From NCBI GenBank assembly GCA_045654685.1, contig JAZONV010000099.1:1-64000 (forward strand): a stretch of 64,000 bases of DNA, in the 5' to 3' direction. The stretch is from RGIG1828 sp045654685 (GTDB lineage Bacteria > Bacillota > Clostridia > UMGS1810). Shown here piece by piece: positions 53,255 through 62,848 of this stretch. Under the pieces are notes generated by a model that saw only the letters and a program-made list of their open reading frames with translations, was not told where the DNA came from and made no database searches. How positions within the stretch are numbered: the stretch's first letter is position 1; every line of letters begins with the position of its first letter. The position numbers and the translations under genes were made by a program.

Positions 53255-53330
53255 GAAACCGCAGGTTTCAAATCATGCCGAAGGCAATTCATGACGGCAA
53301 AGCCGTCAATTCATTGTCTTGTAAACTCCA
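53200..53330. repeat. Second mini-hairpin array
   Basis: Stems AACTCGCT/AGTGAGTT, TGTTTGC/GCAAACA, TGAAACC/GGTTTCA, TGCC/GGCA and TGACGGC/GCCGTCA, separated by AATTCA-like linkers. GAGTTT (53217-53222) and AAACTC (53323-53328) can close the set. The TGAAACC unit and linker style are shared with the array at 22.6 kb. Confidence 0.65.
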
Positions 53331-53424
53331 TTTAACGCAATTATAAGGCTGGTGATTGTAAGGAAGAGCCTTGGTCCTTTCGCATATAAGAAAAGCAAAG
53401 CTTTTCAAAAATTTTGTACAGTAA

Positions 53425-53460
53425 AAATGCTGCATAGCAATTTGCTGTGCAGCATCAATA
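53425..53460 (-). terminator. Terminator of gapA
   Basis: Hairpin ATGCTGCACAG/CTATGCAGCAT plus T5 on the minus strand, just after the gapA stop. Confidence 0.7.
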
Positions 53461-53473
53461 TTATCAAAATCAA

Positions 53474-54487
53474 TTATGCAAGTTCTGCAAAGTATTTGAT
53501 TGTTCTAACCATCTGGCTTGTGTATGAGTTTTCGTTGTCATACCATGAAACAACCTGAACTTCATAAAGATCATCTGCTACTTTAGAAACCATTGTCTGT
53601 GTAGCATCAAAGAGTGAACCGTATGTGATACCGATGATATCGGAAGAAACGATTTCATCTTCATTGTAACCGAAAGAATCACAAGCAGCAGCTTTCATAG
53701 CAGCGTTGATACCTTCTTTTGTTACGTCTGTTCCTTTAACAACAGCTGTAAGGATTGTTGTTGAACCTGTGGGAACGGGTACTCTCTGTGCAGAACCGAT
53801 GAGTTTGCCGTTGAGTTCGGGAATAACAAGACCGATAGCTTTTGCAGCACCTGTTGAGTTAGGAACAATGTTAACTGCACCTGCTCTTGCTCTTCTGAGG
53901 TCACCTTTTCTGTGAGGACCATCAAGAATCATCTGGTCGCCTGTGTAAGCGTGAATTGTTGACATGATACCGCTCTGGATGGGAGCATAATCATTGAGAG
54001 CTTTTGCCATGGGTGCGAGACAGTTTGTTGTGCAAGATGCTGCAGAAATGATTGTATCTGTTGCATCGAGAGTTTTTTCGTTAACGCTGAATACGATTGT
54101 TTTGAGGTCGTTACCTGCAGGAGCAGAGATAACAACTTTTTTAGCACCTGCATTGATGTGAGCCTGTGCTTTGTCTTTTGAGCAGTAGAAACCTGTACAT
54201 TCAAGTACTACGTCTACATCAAGTGCGCCCCACGGACATCCGATAGCATCTTTGATAGCATAGATTTTAATTTCTTTGCCGTCTACTGTGATAGAATCTT
54301 CACCGGCAACAACTGTGTGTCCGTCATATCTACCCTGTGAAGAGTCATACTTTAAGAGATGAGCAAGCATTTTAGGATCTGTGAGGTCATTGATTGCAAC
54401 AACTTCATATCCTTCTGCACCAAACATCTGTCTGAATGCAAGACGGCCGATACGGCCAAAACCATTAATAGCAACTTTAACTGCCAT
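53474..54487 (-). CDS. gapA: Glyceraldehyde-3-phosphate dehydrogenase, type I
   Basis: Oxidises G3P to 1,3-bisphosphoglycerate with NAD+. 337 aa: NAD loop INGFGRIGRLAFRQ, catalytic SAASCTTNCLAP, and C-terminal WYDNENSYTSQM. High expression is suggested by a good promoter and AAGGAGG site. Standalone gene, no pgk-tpi cluster nearby. Confidence 0.97.
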   Translation of the reverse strand: MAVKVAINGFGRIGRLAFRQMFGAEGYEVVAINDLTDPKMLAHLLKYDSSQGRYDGHTVVAGEDSITVDGKEIKIYAIKDAIGCPWGALDVDVVLECTGFYCSKDKAQAHINAGAKKVVISAPAGNDLKTIVFSVNEKTLDATDTIISAASCTTNCLAPMAKALNDYAPIQSGIMSTIHAYTGDQMILDGPHRKGDLRRARAGAVNIVPNSTGAAKAIGLVIPELNGKLIGSAQRVPVPTGSTTILTAVVKGTDVTKEGINAAMKAAACDSFGYNEDEIVSSDIIGITYGSLFDATQTMVSKVADDLYEVQVVSWYDNENSYTSQMVRTIKYFAELA

Positions 54488-54532
54488 TTTTTATTCCTCC
54501 TTAAGGTTAAATAATTTTTATCTTTATGCTAT

Positions 54533-54561
54533 ATTTTACTATAAATAGAAAAAATATGCAA
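54533..54561 (-). promoter_or_regulatory. Promoter of gapA
   Basis: TTGCAT (54556-54561) and TAAAAT (54533-54538) with a 17-bp spacer on the minus strand, 45 bp before the ATG. Confidence 0.7.
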
Positions 54562-54590
54562 GATATTCTGTTAAAAAATTAACACAAAAA

Positions 54591-55235
54591 TTACCTGTTA
54601 ATGAACACTTTTTTCATGACTATTGGTGAAACAGGTCTCTGTGAGGAGTCAGTTTCTGCACCGGCAATCTTGTCTATTATCTGTGTTCCTTCCACAACTT
54701 TTGCAAATCCGGCATATTTTCCGTCTAAATCATGGTTTGCAGAAAGGAAGATCATGAACTGTCCCATACCGGAATCATTATCTGACGGAATGTGGTTTAA
54801 TGCAAGAGTGTATCTGTCAAGTTTAAGAGCATTGCTTCTGCCGTTTGCAAGGAATTCACCGCTTACCGTATTATTAAACCCTGCTGCACTATCTGATGTG
54901 AGATCATCGGAGTATGAAGATGTGAGAATAAAAAGACCCGGATCAACTTTTTCTATTGTATATCCGTTGTAGCAGCCGTTATCCACAAGTTCAAGAAAAT
55001 GATTTACGGTATCGGGTGCATGTTCAGGATATGTCTCCACAACAAAGTTTCCGTAATTTTCAACTTCGAAAGTAACTCTTGTACGCTCGGGTTCTCCTTC
55101 CGATGTTACTATTGAATCCATCGCGATTGGATCAAGAGAGGGTTGATCCTGTACATCTTCACCTTCAGAACATGCAACCTGCAAAAATGCCAAAGTCAAA
55201 ATCAGAATTAAAGAAATTACTTTTATGAATTTCAT
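54591..55235 (-). CDS. Cyclophilin-type peptidyl-prolyl isomerase lipoprotein
   Basis: Encodes 214 aa with a lipoprotein signal (MKFIKVISLILILTLAFLQVAC) and a cyclophilin fold: FVVETYPEHAPDTVNHFLELV, GQFMIFLSANHDLDGKYAGFAKV. The catalytic-type Arg that follows GxY in cyclophilin A is not obvious, so isomerase activity may be weak. It would act outside the membrane on folding proteins. Confidence 0.85.
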   Translation of the reverse strand: MKFIKVISLILILTLAFLQVACSEGEDVQDQPSLDPIAMDSIVTSEGEPERTRVTFEVENYGNFVVETYPEHAPDTVNHFLELVDNGCYNGYTIEKVDPGLFILTSSYSDDLTSDSAAGFNNTVSGEFLANGRSNALKLDRYTLALNHIPSDNDSGMGQFMIFLSANHDLDGKYAGFAKVVEGTQIIDKIAGAETDSSQRPVSPIVMKKVFINR

Positions 55236-55392
55236 ACTTTTTCTCCTTGGTTTGTATTATAACAAGTGCTCTGTAGAAAAACATACTTGTCATGATAACA
55301 TTATAACCGCTTTTTTCCAAAAAATCAATAGTAAAAATATTTGACATTTTTGTATTGTTTTCTTATAATTATTCCGAATGGAGATGAAATTT

Positions 55393-55884
55393 ATGGAATT
55401 TAAAATAGCCGACAAAGACGACCTCATAGAGTTATACAGACAAAAAATGAATGATGACCCATCGGACATATATCTTGAACAAAATCTTTTAAAGAGACTT
55501 GATGCTTTGGAAAAAGGGTCAAGAATGTTTTTTGTAGGAATTGAAAATGGTGAATATGTATGCGAAATGGCGGCGTGCGTTTCGCCAAATGACGAATACA
55601 CTCAAAACATTCAGCATGTTGCGGACAAAGAAACTTTTTATCTTTTTTCTTTTCTTACAAAAGAAAAGTACAGAGGAATGGGATTTTTTTCAGCTCTTTT
55701 CAGTTTTGCCCATGAGGTTCTCATCAACAAAGGTGCTAAACATTTTACATTAGGTGTCGAACCCGATGATTTTGAAAATATTGAAAGATATAAAAAATGG
55801 GGATTTACGGAGCTTATATATAAAGGATGTGAAGAATTTGATGGAATGAAAATCGAGGTTTGGTACTACAGAAAAAAACTTTAG
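55393..55884 (+). CDS. GNAT-family acetyltransferase
   Basis: About 163 aa from ATG 55393 (GGAG 9 nt upstream; ATG 55378 is the alternative). It shows the GNAT acetyl-CoA motif LTKEKYRGMGFFSALFSF (QxxGxG-like) and a C-terminal YKKWGF (the KxGF motif). Substrate unknown. Ends at a strong terminator. Confidence 0.8.
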   Translation: MEFKIADKDDLIELYRQKMNDDPSDIYLEQNLLKRLDALEKGSRMFFVGIENGEYVCEMAACVSPNDEYTQNIQHVADKETFYLFSFLTKEKYRGMGFFSALFSFAHEVLINKGAKHFTLGVEPDDFENIERYKKWGFTELIYKGCEEFDGMKIEVWYYRKKL

Positions 55885-55890
55885 ACAAAT

Positions 55891-55950
55891 TAAAGCCGCT
55901 ATGTTTTCTTGATTGCACAATGCAAATTGAGAAACATAGCGGTTTTTTTA
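55891..55950. terminator. Terminator between GNAT and MBL genes
   Basis: Stem AAGCCGCTATGTTTTC/GAGAAACATAGCGG with a loop of about 20 nt and T7 on the plus strand; can serve both convergent genes. Confidence 0.75.
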
Positions 55951-55956
55951 TTGTTT

Positions 55957-56631
55957 TCAGAACTCTATTACCATACCATCAAAAGCAACGTCTATATCAT
56001 ACTTTTTCATGTCTTCGGCAAGTTTTTCATGGTCATCATGAAGTGTATATGCCATATGGCTTATACAAAATCTTTTTATGTTTTCCGACAAAGTTTTTTT
56101 CATCTCAATAACCATATTAAGATTGTTATGCTCAAATATTCGGATATCGCTGTCCACAAAACCAATTGTAGCATCAAAAACTCCCAAATCTATTTTCTCT
56201 TTCCTGATTGCCTGATATTCTTCGTATGTAAGCCAGGCACCATCAAGACCGTAAAAGAGTTTTGAATTGCCGTCTGAAATCAGAAAGTGAACACAGGGAA
56301 TGCTGTGATTTGCTTTAACCGATTGAACAGTATATTTTCCAAGGTTGAAAATCCCTGAATCAGTAATTTTTATAAATTCTGCCCCGGCATCTGTCAGGAT
56401 TTTCAAATTGTCGTAATTCATATGGTCATCGTGGTCATGAGTGTTGAGAATATATTTGACGTTTCGAATGCCAATGCCATGTTCTCCAAGAGCATTTATA
56501 ACATCCGGACCGGGATCTATGATTAACTCATCATCAATAATCACCGAGGAATACTTCCTTGTTATTTCTTTTCCGTCATTAATTGCAAGCTCCCAATCGG
56601 CGGCACCTGTTCCCAAAAATGTAAGTTTCAT
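55957..56631 (-). CDS. Metallo-beta-lactamase-fold hydrolase (PhnP-like)
   Basis: Encodes 224 aa: FLGTGAADWE, DPGPDV, NTHDHDDHMNY (the zinc HxHxDH motif as HDHDDH) and a final CISHMAYTLHDDH. It resembles phosphodiesterase-type MBL proteins. Substrate unknown. Confidence 0.85.
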   Translation of the reverse strand: MKLTFLGTGAADWELAINDGKEITRKYSSVIIDDELIIDPGPDVINALGEHGIGIRNVKYILNTHDHDDHMNYDNLKILTDAGAEFIKITDSGIFNLGKYTVQSVKANHSIPCVHFLISDGNSKLFYGLDGAWLTYEEYQAIRKEKIDLGVFDATIGFVDSDIRIFEHNNLNMVIEMKKTLSENIKRFCISHMAYTLHDDHEKLAEDMKKYDIDVAFDGMVIEF

Positions 56632-56851
56632 ACTTTTTATCTCCGTTTATGACTATAAAACATTATATATGAAAAACTTACTAAATTCAAGTATCATCCA
56701 TAATCCGGTAATTTTTACAAAAAAATATCTACATATGCACTTTTATATCTTTGTTGACATAGTTTTTTCTATGTTTAACTCAATGCCTCATTTATCACGA
56801 AGTTTCAAATCAAAAGTCAGATGAGAAGTATGACCGACAGGCAAAAAAATA

Positions 56852-56896
56852 AAGACCCGCACTAACCGATGATATTTTGGTCTGTACGGGGCTTTG
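56852..56896 (-). terminator. Terminator of the aminotransferase gene
   Basis: Imperfect stem AAAGCCCCGTACAGACC / GGTTAGTGCGGGTCTTT on the minus strand followed by T-rich sequence. The rest of 56,632-56,851 is AT-rich without a gene. Confidence 0.6.
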
Positions 56897-56920
56897 TTTA
56901 TTATATTATATTATTTTGTA

Positions 56921-58231
56921 TTATTTTCCTGCCTGCATTTCTTCAACTGCTTCAAGAACTGCATCTGCCATGTATTCAAGCTGTTCCTGACTCAAGCCAT
57001 AGAGAGGAAGGTGTGTGAAGCGTTTGTAGAACACTTCTTCACAGTTTGGACATGTTTTTGCTATTTTCTCTGAATCGTATCCCATGTCCTGAACAACTTT
57101 GAAACGATATATAGGTCCAAAGTGAGGAATCTGTGTTACGCTCTTTTCTTCAAGTTTCTTTTTGAGAATCTGAATATCTCCGCCTGCAAGTGCGGGGTCA
57201 ATCTGGAGAAGATAGAGATGGAATGTTGGTTTAACATCATCACTTCCCATATCCTGACAGATAATTGCAGGATTTTTAGCAAAACGGCTGTTGAGATATT
57301 CAGCAGCTTTTCTGCGGCTTTCAATGATTGCATCATTTCTTGCAACCTGAAGTTTAAGACCAAGTCCCTGAATTTCTGTGGGAGAATAGTTAAGAGCAAC
57401 AAAAGGCTTTTCTTTTCCGGGAATTGGAGTTACGTTGTAGAGCCAGTCTTTGATTGGTTCTGTTCCAAAGTTAAGACCAAGGAAACGTGCTCGTTTCATG
57501 TCATCGCCAAATCCGGGAACATTGGTTGTTACGATACCGCCTTCACCAAAAGATGTGATGTTTTTAACTTCGTGGAAACTGAATGCGGCAAAATCACCGA
57601 TTGTACCAACTTTTTTACCTTTATATTCCGCACCAAAACCGTGAGCGGCATCTTCCAGTACGATGATATCATGCTCTTTTGCAAGTTTTATGATTGGTTC
57701 AAGGTCAACGGGATATCCGCCGATATGTACAGGAACAATCATCTTTGTTTTGGAAGTGATTTTTCTTGCAACATCTTCAGGATCCATGTTGAGTGTTCTT
57801 GGGTTAACATCTGCAAAAACAAGTTTTGCACCAACAGCTAAAGGATATGCCATTGTAGCAACAAAGGTGATTGCAGGAACAATTACCTCATCCCCTTCTT
57901 TGATGCCTGCATATTTGTAGGCAATTTCAAAGCCTGCAGTACAGTTTGTGAGGAAAGTTGATGTTTCTGTTCCGAGATATTTGTTACATGCTTCTTCTGC
58001 CATGGCAACCTGTTTGTCAGTTGTGAGTTTGCCGGGTGGTGTGGAGATGGCATCGAGTTTTTTTATCTGTTCATACACAGCTTCAAGAGCCTGTGCATAT
58101 TCAGGGCCGTCACCCTGCATGAGAAAGCTGATTACTTCCATAAGATCTGCTGCATTATAGTTTTCACCAACTGCAGCCCATGGCACTTTTGTAGCACCGG
58201 TGTTATAGCGAAAATCTGTGGATTTACCCAT
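56921..58231 (-). CDS. DegT/DnrJ/EryC1/StrS-family aminotransferase
   Basis: PLP enzyme of 436 aa with ITFVATMAYPLAVGAKLVFADVNPRT, DAAHGFGAEYKGKKVG and the PLP Lys in FHEVKNITSFGEGG. The C-terminal part has a Cys pair (CPNCEE). Usually such enzymes make amino-sugars for glycans or antibiotics; no sugar gene partners are here. A class fitting TDP-sugar aminotransferases, but substrate unknown. Confidence 0.9.
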   Translation of the reverse strand: MGKSTDFRYNTGATKVPWAAVGENYNAADLMEVISFLMQGDGPEYAQALEAVYEQIKKLDAISTPPGKLTTDKQVAMAEEACNKYLGTETSTFLTNCTAGFEIAYKYAGIKEGDEVIVPAITFVATMAYPLAVGAKLVFADVNPRTLNMDPEDVARKITSKTKMIVPVHIGGYPVDLEPIIKLAKEHDIIVLEDAAHGFGAEYKGKKVGTIGDFAAFSFHEVKNITSFGEGGIVTTNVPGFGDDMKRARFLGLNFGTEPIKDWLYNVTPIPGKEKPFVALNYSPTEIQGLGLKLQVARNDAIIESRRKAAEYLNSRFAKNPAIICQDMGSDDVKPTFHLYLLQIDPALAGGDIQILKKKLEEKSVTQIPHFGPIYRFKVVQDMGYDSEKIAKTCPNCEEVFYKRFTHLPLYGLSQEQLEYMADAVLEAVEEMQAGK

Positions 58232-58277
58232 AGTTAATAGCCTCCGTTTTTCCTTTTATAATTATTTTATTGCTTAA

Positions 58278-58306
58278 ATTATATCACGCAAAATATTAAA
58301 AGCCAA
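58278..58306 (-). promoter_or_regulatory. Promoter of the aminotransferase gene
   Basis: TTGGCT (58301-58306), 17 bp, TATAAT (58278-58283) on the minus strand, 47 bp upstream of the start. Confidence 0.65.
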
Positions 58307-58438
58307 ATAAAACTGATGGTTTTATTGTTTTTTTATTACAAAAATCCACATTAAAACTACCATTTTTAATAATTTTTGTGTAAGTTAATTTATTTGTTAA
58401 ATTAATTCAAGCCCTAAAAATTTTTGGTTTAAAAACAA

Positions 58439-58482
58439 AAAGGGTGCGAAATAATTCCATAGAATCACTTCGCATCCCCTAT
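58439..58482 (-). terminator. Terminator of the Cys-rich membrane protein gene
   Basis: GGGTGCGAA/TTCGCATCCC stem with T-rich tail downstream of the gene. Confidence 0.65.
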
Positions 58483-58501
58483 TTGTTTTATTTATTCACG
58501 T

Positions 58502-58924
58502 TTATCTGACACATCTTGTGTTACAAGAAGACTTGCACAAAATGTAGCAAGAAACCGATGTGAATATGAGAGTAAGAAAGCCCAGCAAAAGACCTGATAT
58601 TAATGCACCTATGACACTTGTTGCGGCAAATGTTATACCAAGAAGAACAAGAGAAGTTATGATTGTTCCAAGTATTGCCACTATGATTACAGAAAGAGAA
58701 GTACATACACAATCATTTAGTATTTCCCCTCTGTCATTTGATGAACCTATATAGGTTAGTGCAAGGTATACGACTGCAATTCCGAGTGTCACCCAAAGAA
58801 AAGCAGGAGTAACAGTTATTGCAGCAGAGAATGTGAGAAATGCTGTGATTATTGCAACTACAATTGAAGCAACAATACTGATAGCCACACATCCAAAACC
58901 ATTATTACATCCGCAGTTTGACAT
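58502..58924 (-). CDS. Small Cys-rich four-helix membrane protein
   Basis: About 140 aa from ATG 58924 (GGGGGGTG upstream). Short N-terminus with CGCNNGFGC, four hydrophobic helices, a central soluble loop with SNDRGEILNDCVC and a Cys-rich tail (CYILCKSSCNTRC). The Cys pattern at both ends resembles spore-coat associated or sporulation membrane proteins in Clostridia. No confident family. Confidence 0.65.
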   Translation of the reverse strand: MSNCGCNNGFGCVAISIVASIVVAIITAFLTFSAAITVTPAFLWVTLGIAVVYLALTYIGSSNDRGEILNDCVCTSLSVIIVAILGTIITSLVLLGITFAATSVIGALISGLLLGFLTLIFTSVSCYILCKSSCNTRCVR

Positions 58925-58997
58925 TTGTTTCACCCCCCGGATATATTATATTCACTTGAAGACCTGAGGGTGAAACCAAAAAATTGAAGTTCAAAAA

Positions 58998-59042
58998 AAT
59001 CAGGGTATAAAATAATCCTTGCGAATTATTTTATACCCTATG
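58998..59042 (-). terminator. Terminator of the symporter gene
   Basis: GGGTATAAAATAAT/ATTATTTTATACCC, a 14-bp perfect stem, after the symporter stop. Confidence 0.85.
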
Positions 59043-59060
59043 CCGTTTTAATTCCTAAAA

Positions 59061-60608
59061 TTATTTGTTTCCGAGAGATTTTTTTGCAGGAACCACAACT
59101 TCGGTTTCATAACAAGAAAATGCGTCTTCGACAATGTTTTTGTCAGGTTTTTTGGTGATACAGCTTACTATCGGTACAATCAAAAGTCCGCCAAGCATTG
59201 CAATTACACCACAATTTATGGAGGATTTCAGGATTTGGGGGAATATATCATTTGCAATCATATTCAAAACCATGATTCCTGTGCCAAAGATGAAGCTTGC
59301 CCATACGGATGCTTTTGTTGCCTTTTTCCAGCAAAGTCCATAGAGAAATGGTGCAAGAAATGCTCCTGCAAGCGCCCCCCATGAAATGCCCATCATCTGT
59401 GCAATGGCGCCGAGTTTATCTTTGTTTATTGCAATTACGGCAGATATCACTATGAATATAACAACAAATATTCTCATAATGAAAACCTGTTTTTTCTCCG
59501 AAAGATTTTTCACAATATTTCCCTTTATCAGGTCAAGTGTCAGAGTTGAGCTTGATGTTAAAACAAGAGATGAAAGTGTTGACATTGATGCAGAAAGAAC
59601 AAGTACAATTACGACAGCAATAACAATATCGCTGAGGCCTGAAAGCATTGTGGGGATTATGGAATCAAATCCTCCAACAATTGAACCATCTGCCAAAAAT
59701 TCAAGTTCTCCTGTAAAAAGTCTTCCAAAGCCTCCGAGGAAATAGCATCCGCCGGCAACAACAATTGCAAAAATTGTTGAAATGATTGTTCCTTTGCTTA
59801 TGTCTTTTTCACTTTTTATAGCGTAGAATTTCTGAACCATCTGAGGAAGTCCCCAGGTTCCGAGAGATGTTAATATTACAACAAAGAAAAGATTCAAGGG
59901 GTCGGGGCCAAAGAAGGAATTGAAAACTCCCGGTGCTGCACCTTCTGCTTCAACCATTGCAAGCCCGTTGAGAGACTCCAGAAATCCGCCGTTTTTCCCA
60001 AGGACTGATGCAATTACGGCAACAATTCCAATTATCATTATTATACCTTGAATAAAATCATTAATTGCAGTTGCCATGTATCCTCCGGCAATGACATATA
60101 TGCCGGTGAGTATTGCCATTACGATTACGATTGTGCTATATGTAACCGAGGGGAAAGCCATTTCAAAAAGTCTTGAAAGTCCGTTATAGAGGGATGCTGT
60201 GTAGGGAATCAAAAAAATGAAAACTATTACAGATGCCGCAATTTTAAGAGCGGTGCTTGAAAACCTCTTTTCAAAAAATTCGGGCATTGTGGAACTTTGA
60301 AGATGCTGTGACATAAGGCGTGTTCTTCTTCCCAGAACTATCCAGGCAAGAAGAGATCCGAGAATTGCATTTCCAATACCTATCCAGGTTGATGCAATAC
60401 CAAATTTCCAACCAAACTGTCCTGCATAGCCAACAAAAATTACAGCGGAAAAATATGATGTTCCGTATGCAAAGGCAGTGAGCCAGGGGCCTACAGACCT
60501 TCCGCCGAGAACAAAGCCGTTAACATCCGTTGAATTTTTGCGGCAATAAAGTCCGACACCAATCATAGATGCAAAAAAAATAACAAGTAATCCAATTGTC
60601 CATGCCAT
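59061..60608 (-). CDS. Sodium:solute symporter (SSS family), predicted tyrosine-related transporter
   Basis: Encodes 515 aa with about 13 helices and the SSS pattern FVLGGRSVGPWLTAFAYG, ATSYFSAV-like helix 2, and ATAINDFIQGIIMI. It resembles the PutP/pantothenate-symporter branch. The T-box leader just upstream with a UAC specifier suggests its expression rises when tRNA-Tyr is uncharged, so the substrate is probably tyrosine or an aromatic amino acid; the leader gives the only hint to specificity. Confidence 0.85.
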   Translation of the reverse strand: MAWTIGLLVIFFASMIGVGLYCRKNSTDVNGFVLGGRSVGPWLTAFAYGTSYFSAVIFVGYAGQFGWKFGIASTWIGIGNAILGSLLAWIVLGRRTRLMSQHLQSSTMPEFFEKRFSSTALKIAASVIVFIFLIPYTASLYNGLSRLFEMAFPSVTYSTIVIVMAILTGIYVIAGGYMATAINDFIQGIIMIIGIVAVIASVLGKNGGFLESLNGLAMVEAEGAAPGVFNSFFGPDPLNLFFVVILTSLGTWGLPQMVQKFYAIKSEKDISKGTIISTIFAIVVAGGCYFLGGFGRLFTGELEFLADGSIVGGFDSIIPTMLSGLSDIVIAVVIVLVLSASMSTLSSLVLTSSSTLTLDLIKGNIVKNLSEKKQVFIMRIFVVIFIVISAVIAINKDKLGAIAQMMGISWGALAGAFLAPFLYGLCWKKATKASVWASFIFGTGIMVLNMIANDIFPQILKSSINCGVIAMLGGLLIVPIVSCITKKPDKNIVEDAFSCYETEVVVPAKKSLGNK

Positions 60609-60660
60609 AAATAATCATCCTTTCAAAAATATATTTGTGAGGGCGGCCAATTTGGCATAA

Positions 60661-60942
60661 AAAAATCCGTCCTCAAATAATTTTGAGGACGGAATAAATA
60701 TCCGTGGTACCACCTCAATTTACCATAGCCTCACGGCCATAGCCTTGATGAGTACGCCATATTGCTATGGTTATACTCCAGATGCTGTAACGGGCACTCC
60801 CGCCGCAGCCTACTTTTTCCATTTCGGTGCGGGGCTCTCGGAATGTATTCAGTTTAAGTAGCCATCAGTCTTGCACCACCCGACTTCTCTCTTAGCGGCA
60901 TCGTTAAACCTACTTGTTTCCGGTCATTGCTTTTATATTGAT
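60661..60942 (-). promoter_or_regulatory. T-box riboswitch leader, specifier UAC (tyrosine)
   Basis: On the minus strand: stem I lower helix CGGAA/TTCCG (60918-60922 with 60839-60843), the loop-E AGTA strand (60911-60914), and the specifier loop with GAA then TAC at 60845-60847 followed by A. Distal AGAGAGAAGTCGGGTGGTGCAAGACT follows the apical consensus. The T-box GGTGGTACCACGG (60702-60714) lies before a strong terminator, 60661-60695 (ATTCCGTCCTCAAA/TTTGAGGACGGAT plus T5). Uncharged tRNA-Tyr should allow read-through into the symporter. Confidence 0.88.
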
Positions 60943-60986
60943 GTATTAACTTGTTAAAGGGATTATATCACTCATATTTTAGTTTG

Positions 60987-62636
60987 TCAACACTTTTTTA
61001 CAATTTTTTCTGCCACCGAAAGTGCAATATCTATATTTTTGGCAAACCCTTCATCCCCTACCATATCCCAGAAACCTGCTTTTTTCATAACCTTTTTAGG
61101 TTGCTTGTTTACATGGGAAAAAATTACATCAATTCCTTTTTCCCTGCAATGTTCATAAACAGATGTGAGGGCGTGAAGAGCGGATATGTCAAGAGACGGA
61201 ATGCATCTCATACGAAGAATCATTACTTTGATATCTTCTTTTACATCAATGGATGAAATTATATCTGAATTTGCAAAAAACATGGGTCCGTCAAATTCAA
61301 AAACCTGGGTTTTTTCAGGGATTCTTTTGAGTCTGCCCTGATCGTCAGTTACTCTGTCTTCTATTGTTTCCCATGTGCGAATTTTTGTGACTTCAGCCAT
61401 ACGTTTTATGAAAAGAATTGCCGCAAGAAGCATTCCAATTTCTATTGCAACAACAAGGTCGAATACAACTGTGAGAACAAAGGTTAGGATGAGAACGGAT
61501 ATATCACTTTTTGGTGCGGTTTTACAAATATCACGAAATTCTCTCCACTCACTCATATTGTATGCTACCATGAAAAGAATTGCGGCAATAACGGGCATAG
61601 GAATCCATTTTGCATAAGGCATCAGGACAACCAATACCAAAAGAAGCATTACCGCATGAACAATTCCCGATATGGGTGATCTTCCGCCATTTTTAACATT
61701 TGCCGCAGTTCTTGCAATGGCTCCCGTTGCAGGGATTCCGCCAAAGAGACCTGAACAGATGTTACCAACACCCTGGGCGATGAGTTCTGTGTTGGAATTA
61801 TGCTTATCGTGAATCATTCCGTCAGATACAACACAAGACAAAAGAGATTCTATTCCTGCAAGGATTGCAATTGTGAAGGCTGGAGAAATGAGTTTGCCAA
61901 TCATTGAGAACTCAAAATCGGGAAGTGAAAAAGTTGGAGCAGATGCTGATATGTCATAGAGGTCACCAATGGTGTTCACATTTAGTCCCGTGAATTTCAC
62001 AATGACTACGCCTGCAATTACGGCAATTAATGAACCGGGAATTTTTTTGTTGATTTTTGGCCATATGATAAGAATTGCAAGAGCAATCAATCCTACAATG
62101 ACACTTTGATAGTTGAATGTGGCAAAAGATTTACATACTGCGGATAATTTTTCCATTGTTTCAACTGCGTGGGTACCTTCGGGGAAAGTGAGACCAAAAA
62201 AGTCTTTTATCTGTCCTATTACTATGGTGAGAGCAATGCCCGATGTGAAGCCTGTGGTTATGGTATGGGGAATATATTTTATAAGCACCCCGAATTTGCA
62301 TATACCCATTATTACGAGGATAATACCTGCCATAATGGTTGCAATCACAAGTCCCGACATTCCGTGAGTTGCGACAATTCCTGCAACAATAGTTGCAAAT
62401 GCAGCTGTGGGTCCTGAAATATTAACTTTGCTTCCACCAAGAAGTGAAATTACAAAACCTGCAACAATTGCTGTATAGAGACCTCTTTCGGGTGACACTC
62501 CCGACGCTATTGCCAAAGCAATTGAAAGAGGAAGTGCAATTATTGCAACTATGATTCCTGCTATGATGTCATTGGTAAGTTTTTTACCGTTATAATTTTT
62601 TAGTGATGATATTATCTTTGGTTCAAATGTTTTCAT
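60987..62636 (-). CDS. SulP-family anion transporter with STAS domain
   Basis: About 549 aa from ATG 62636 (GGAGGCG 9-10 nt upstream; earlier starts lack a site). The membrane part shows the SulP signature GLYTAIVAGFVISLLGGSKVNISGPTAA, and the C-terminus is a STAS domain with VFEFDGPMFFANSD and ILRMRCIPSLDISALHAL. It transports sulfate or bicarbonate; which one cannot be read from the sequence. Confidence 0.92.
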   Translation of the reverse strand: MKTFEPKIISSLKNYNGKKLTNDIIAGIIVAIIALPLSIALAIASGVSPERGLYTAIVAGFVISLLGGSKVNISGPTAAFATIVAGIVATHGMSGLVIATIMAGIILVIMGICKFGVLIKYIPHTITTGFTSGIALTIVIGQIKDFFGLTFPEGTHAVETMEKLSAVCKSFATFNYQSVIVGLIALAILIIWPKINKKIPGSLIAVIAGVVIVKFTGLNVNTIGDLYDISASAPTFSLPDFEFSMIGKLISPAFTIAILAGIESLLSCVVSDGMIHDKHNSNTELIAQGVGNICSGLFGGIPATGAIARTAANVKNGGRSPISGIVHAVMLLLVLVVLMPYAKWIPMPVIAAILFMVAYNMSEWREFRDICKTAPKSDISVLILTFVLTVVFDLVVAIEIGMLLAAILFIKRMAEVTKIRTWETIEDRVTDDQGRLKRIPEKTQVFEFDGPMFFANSDIISSIDVKEDIKVMILRMRCIPSLDISALHALTSVYEHCREKGIDVIFSHVNKQPKKVMKKAGFWDMVGDEGFAKNIDIALSVAEKIVKKC

Positions 62637-62848
62637 ATCTATATATCGCCTCCGGATATCTATATTATCACTTTGAACATTAGTTGTAAACAAGGTTTTT
62701 GATATATTGTTAATTTTTGGCACAGACTGATTTTCAAATGGGATTTTTTTGTGGCATTTTCAGGAAATGTGATGCTTTATCTTTCAAAATCTTCTTGATT
62801 TTTTTTAGGTCTTATTATATTATATTGTGTTATAAGGAGGTGCAGCAT

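Noticed and set aside
53474..54487. Overlapping genes on the opposite strand of gapA, glnN and the transporters
   Set aside because: They have no ribosome sites and their composition follows from the codon bias of the real genes.
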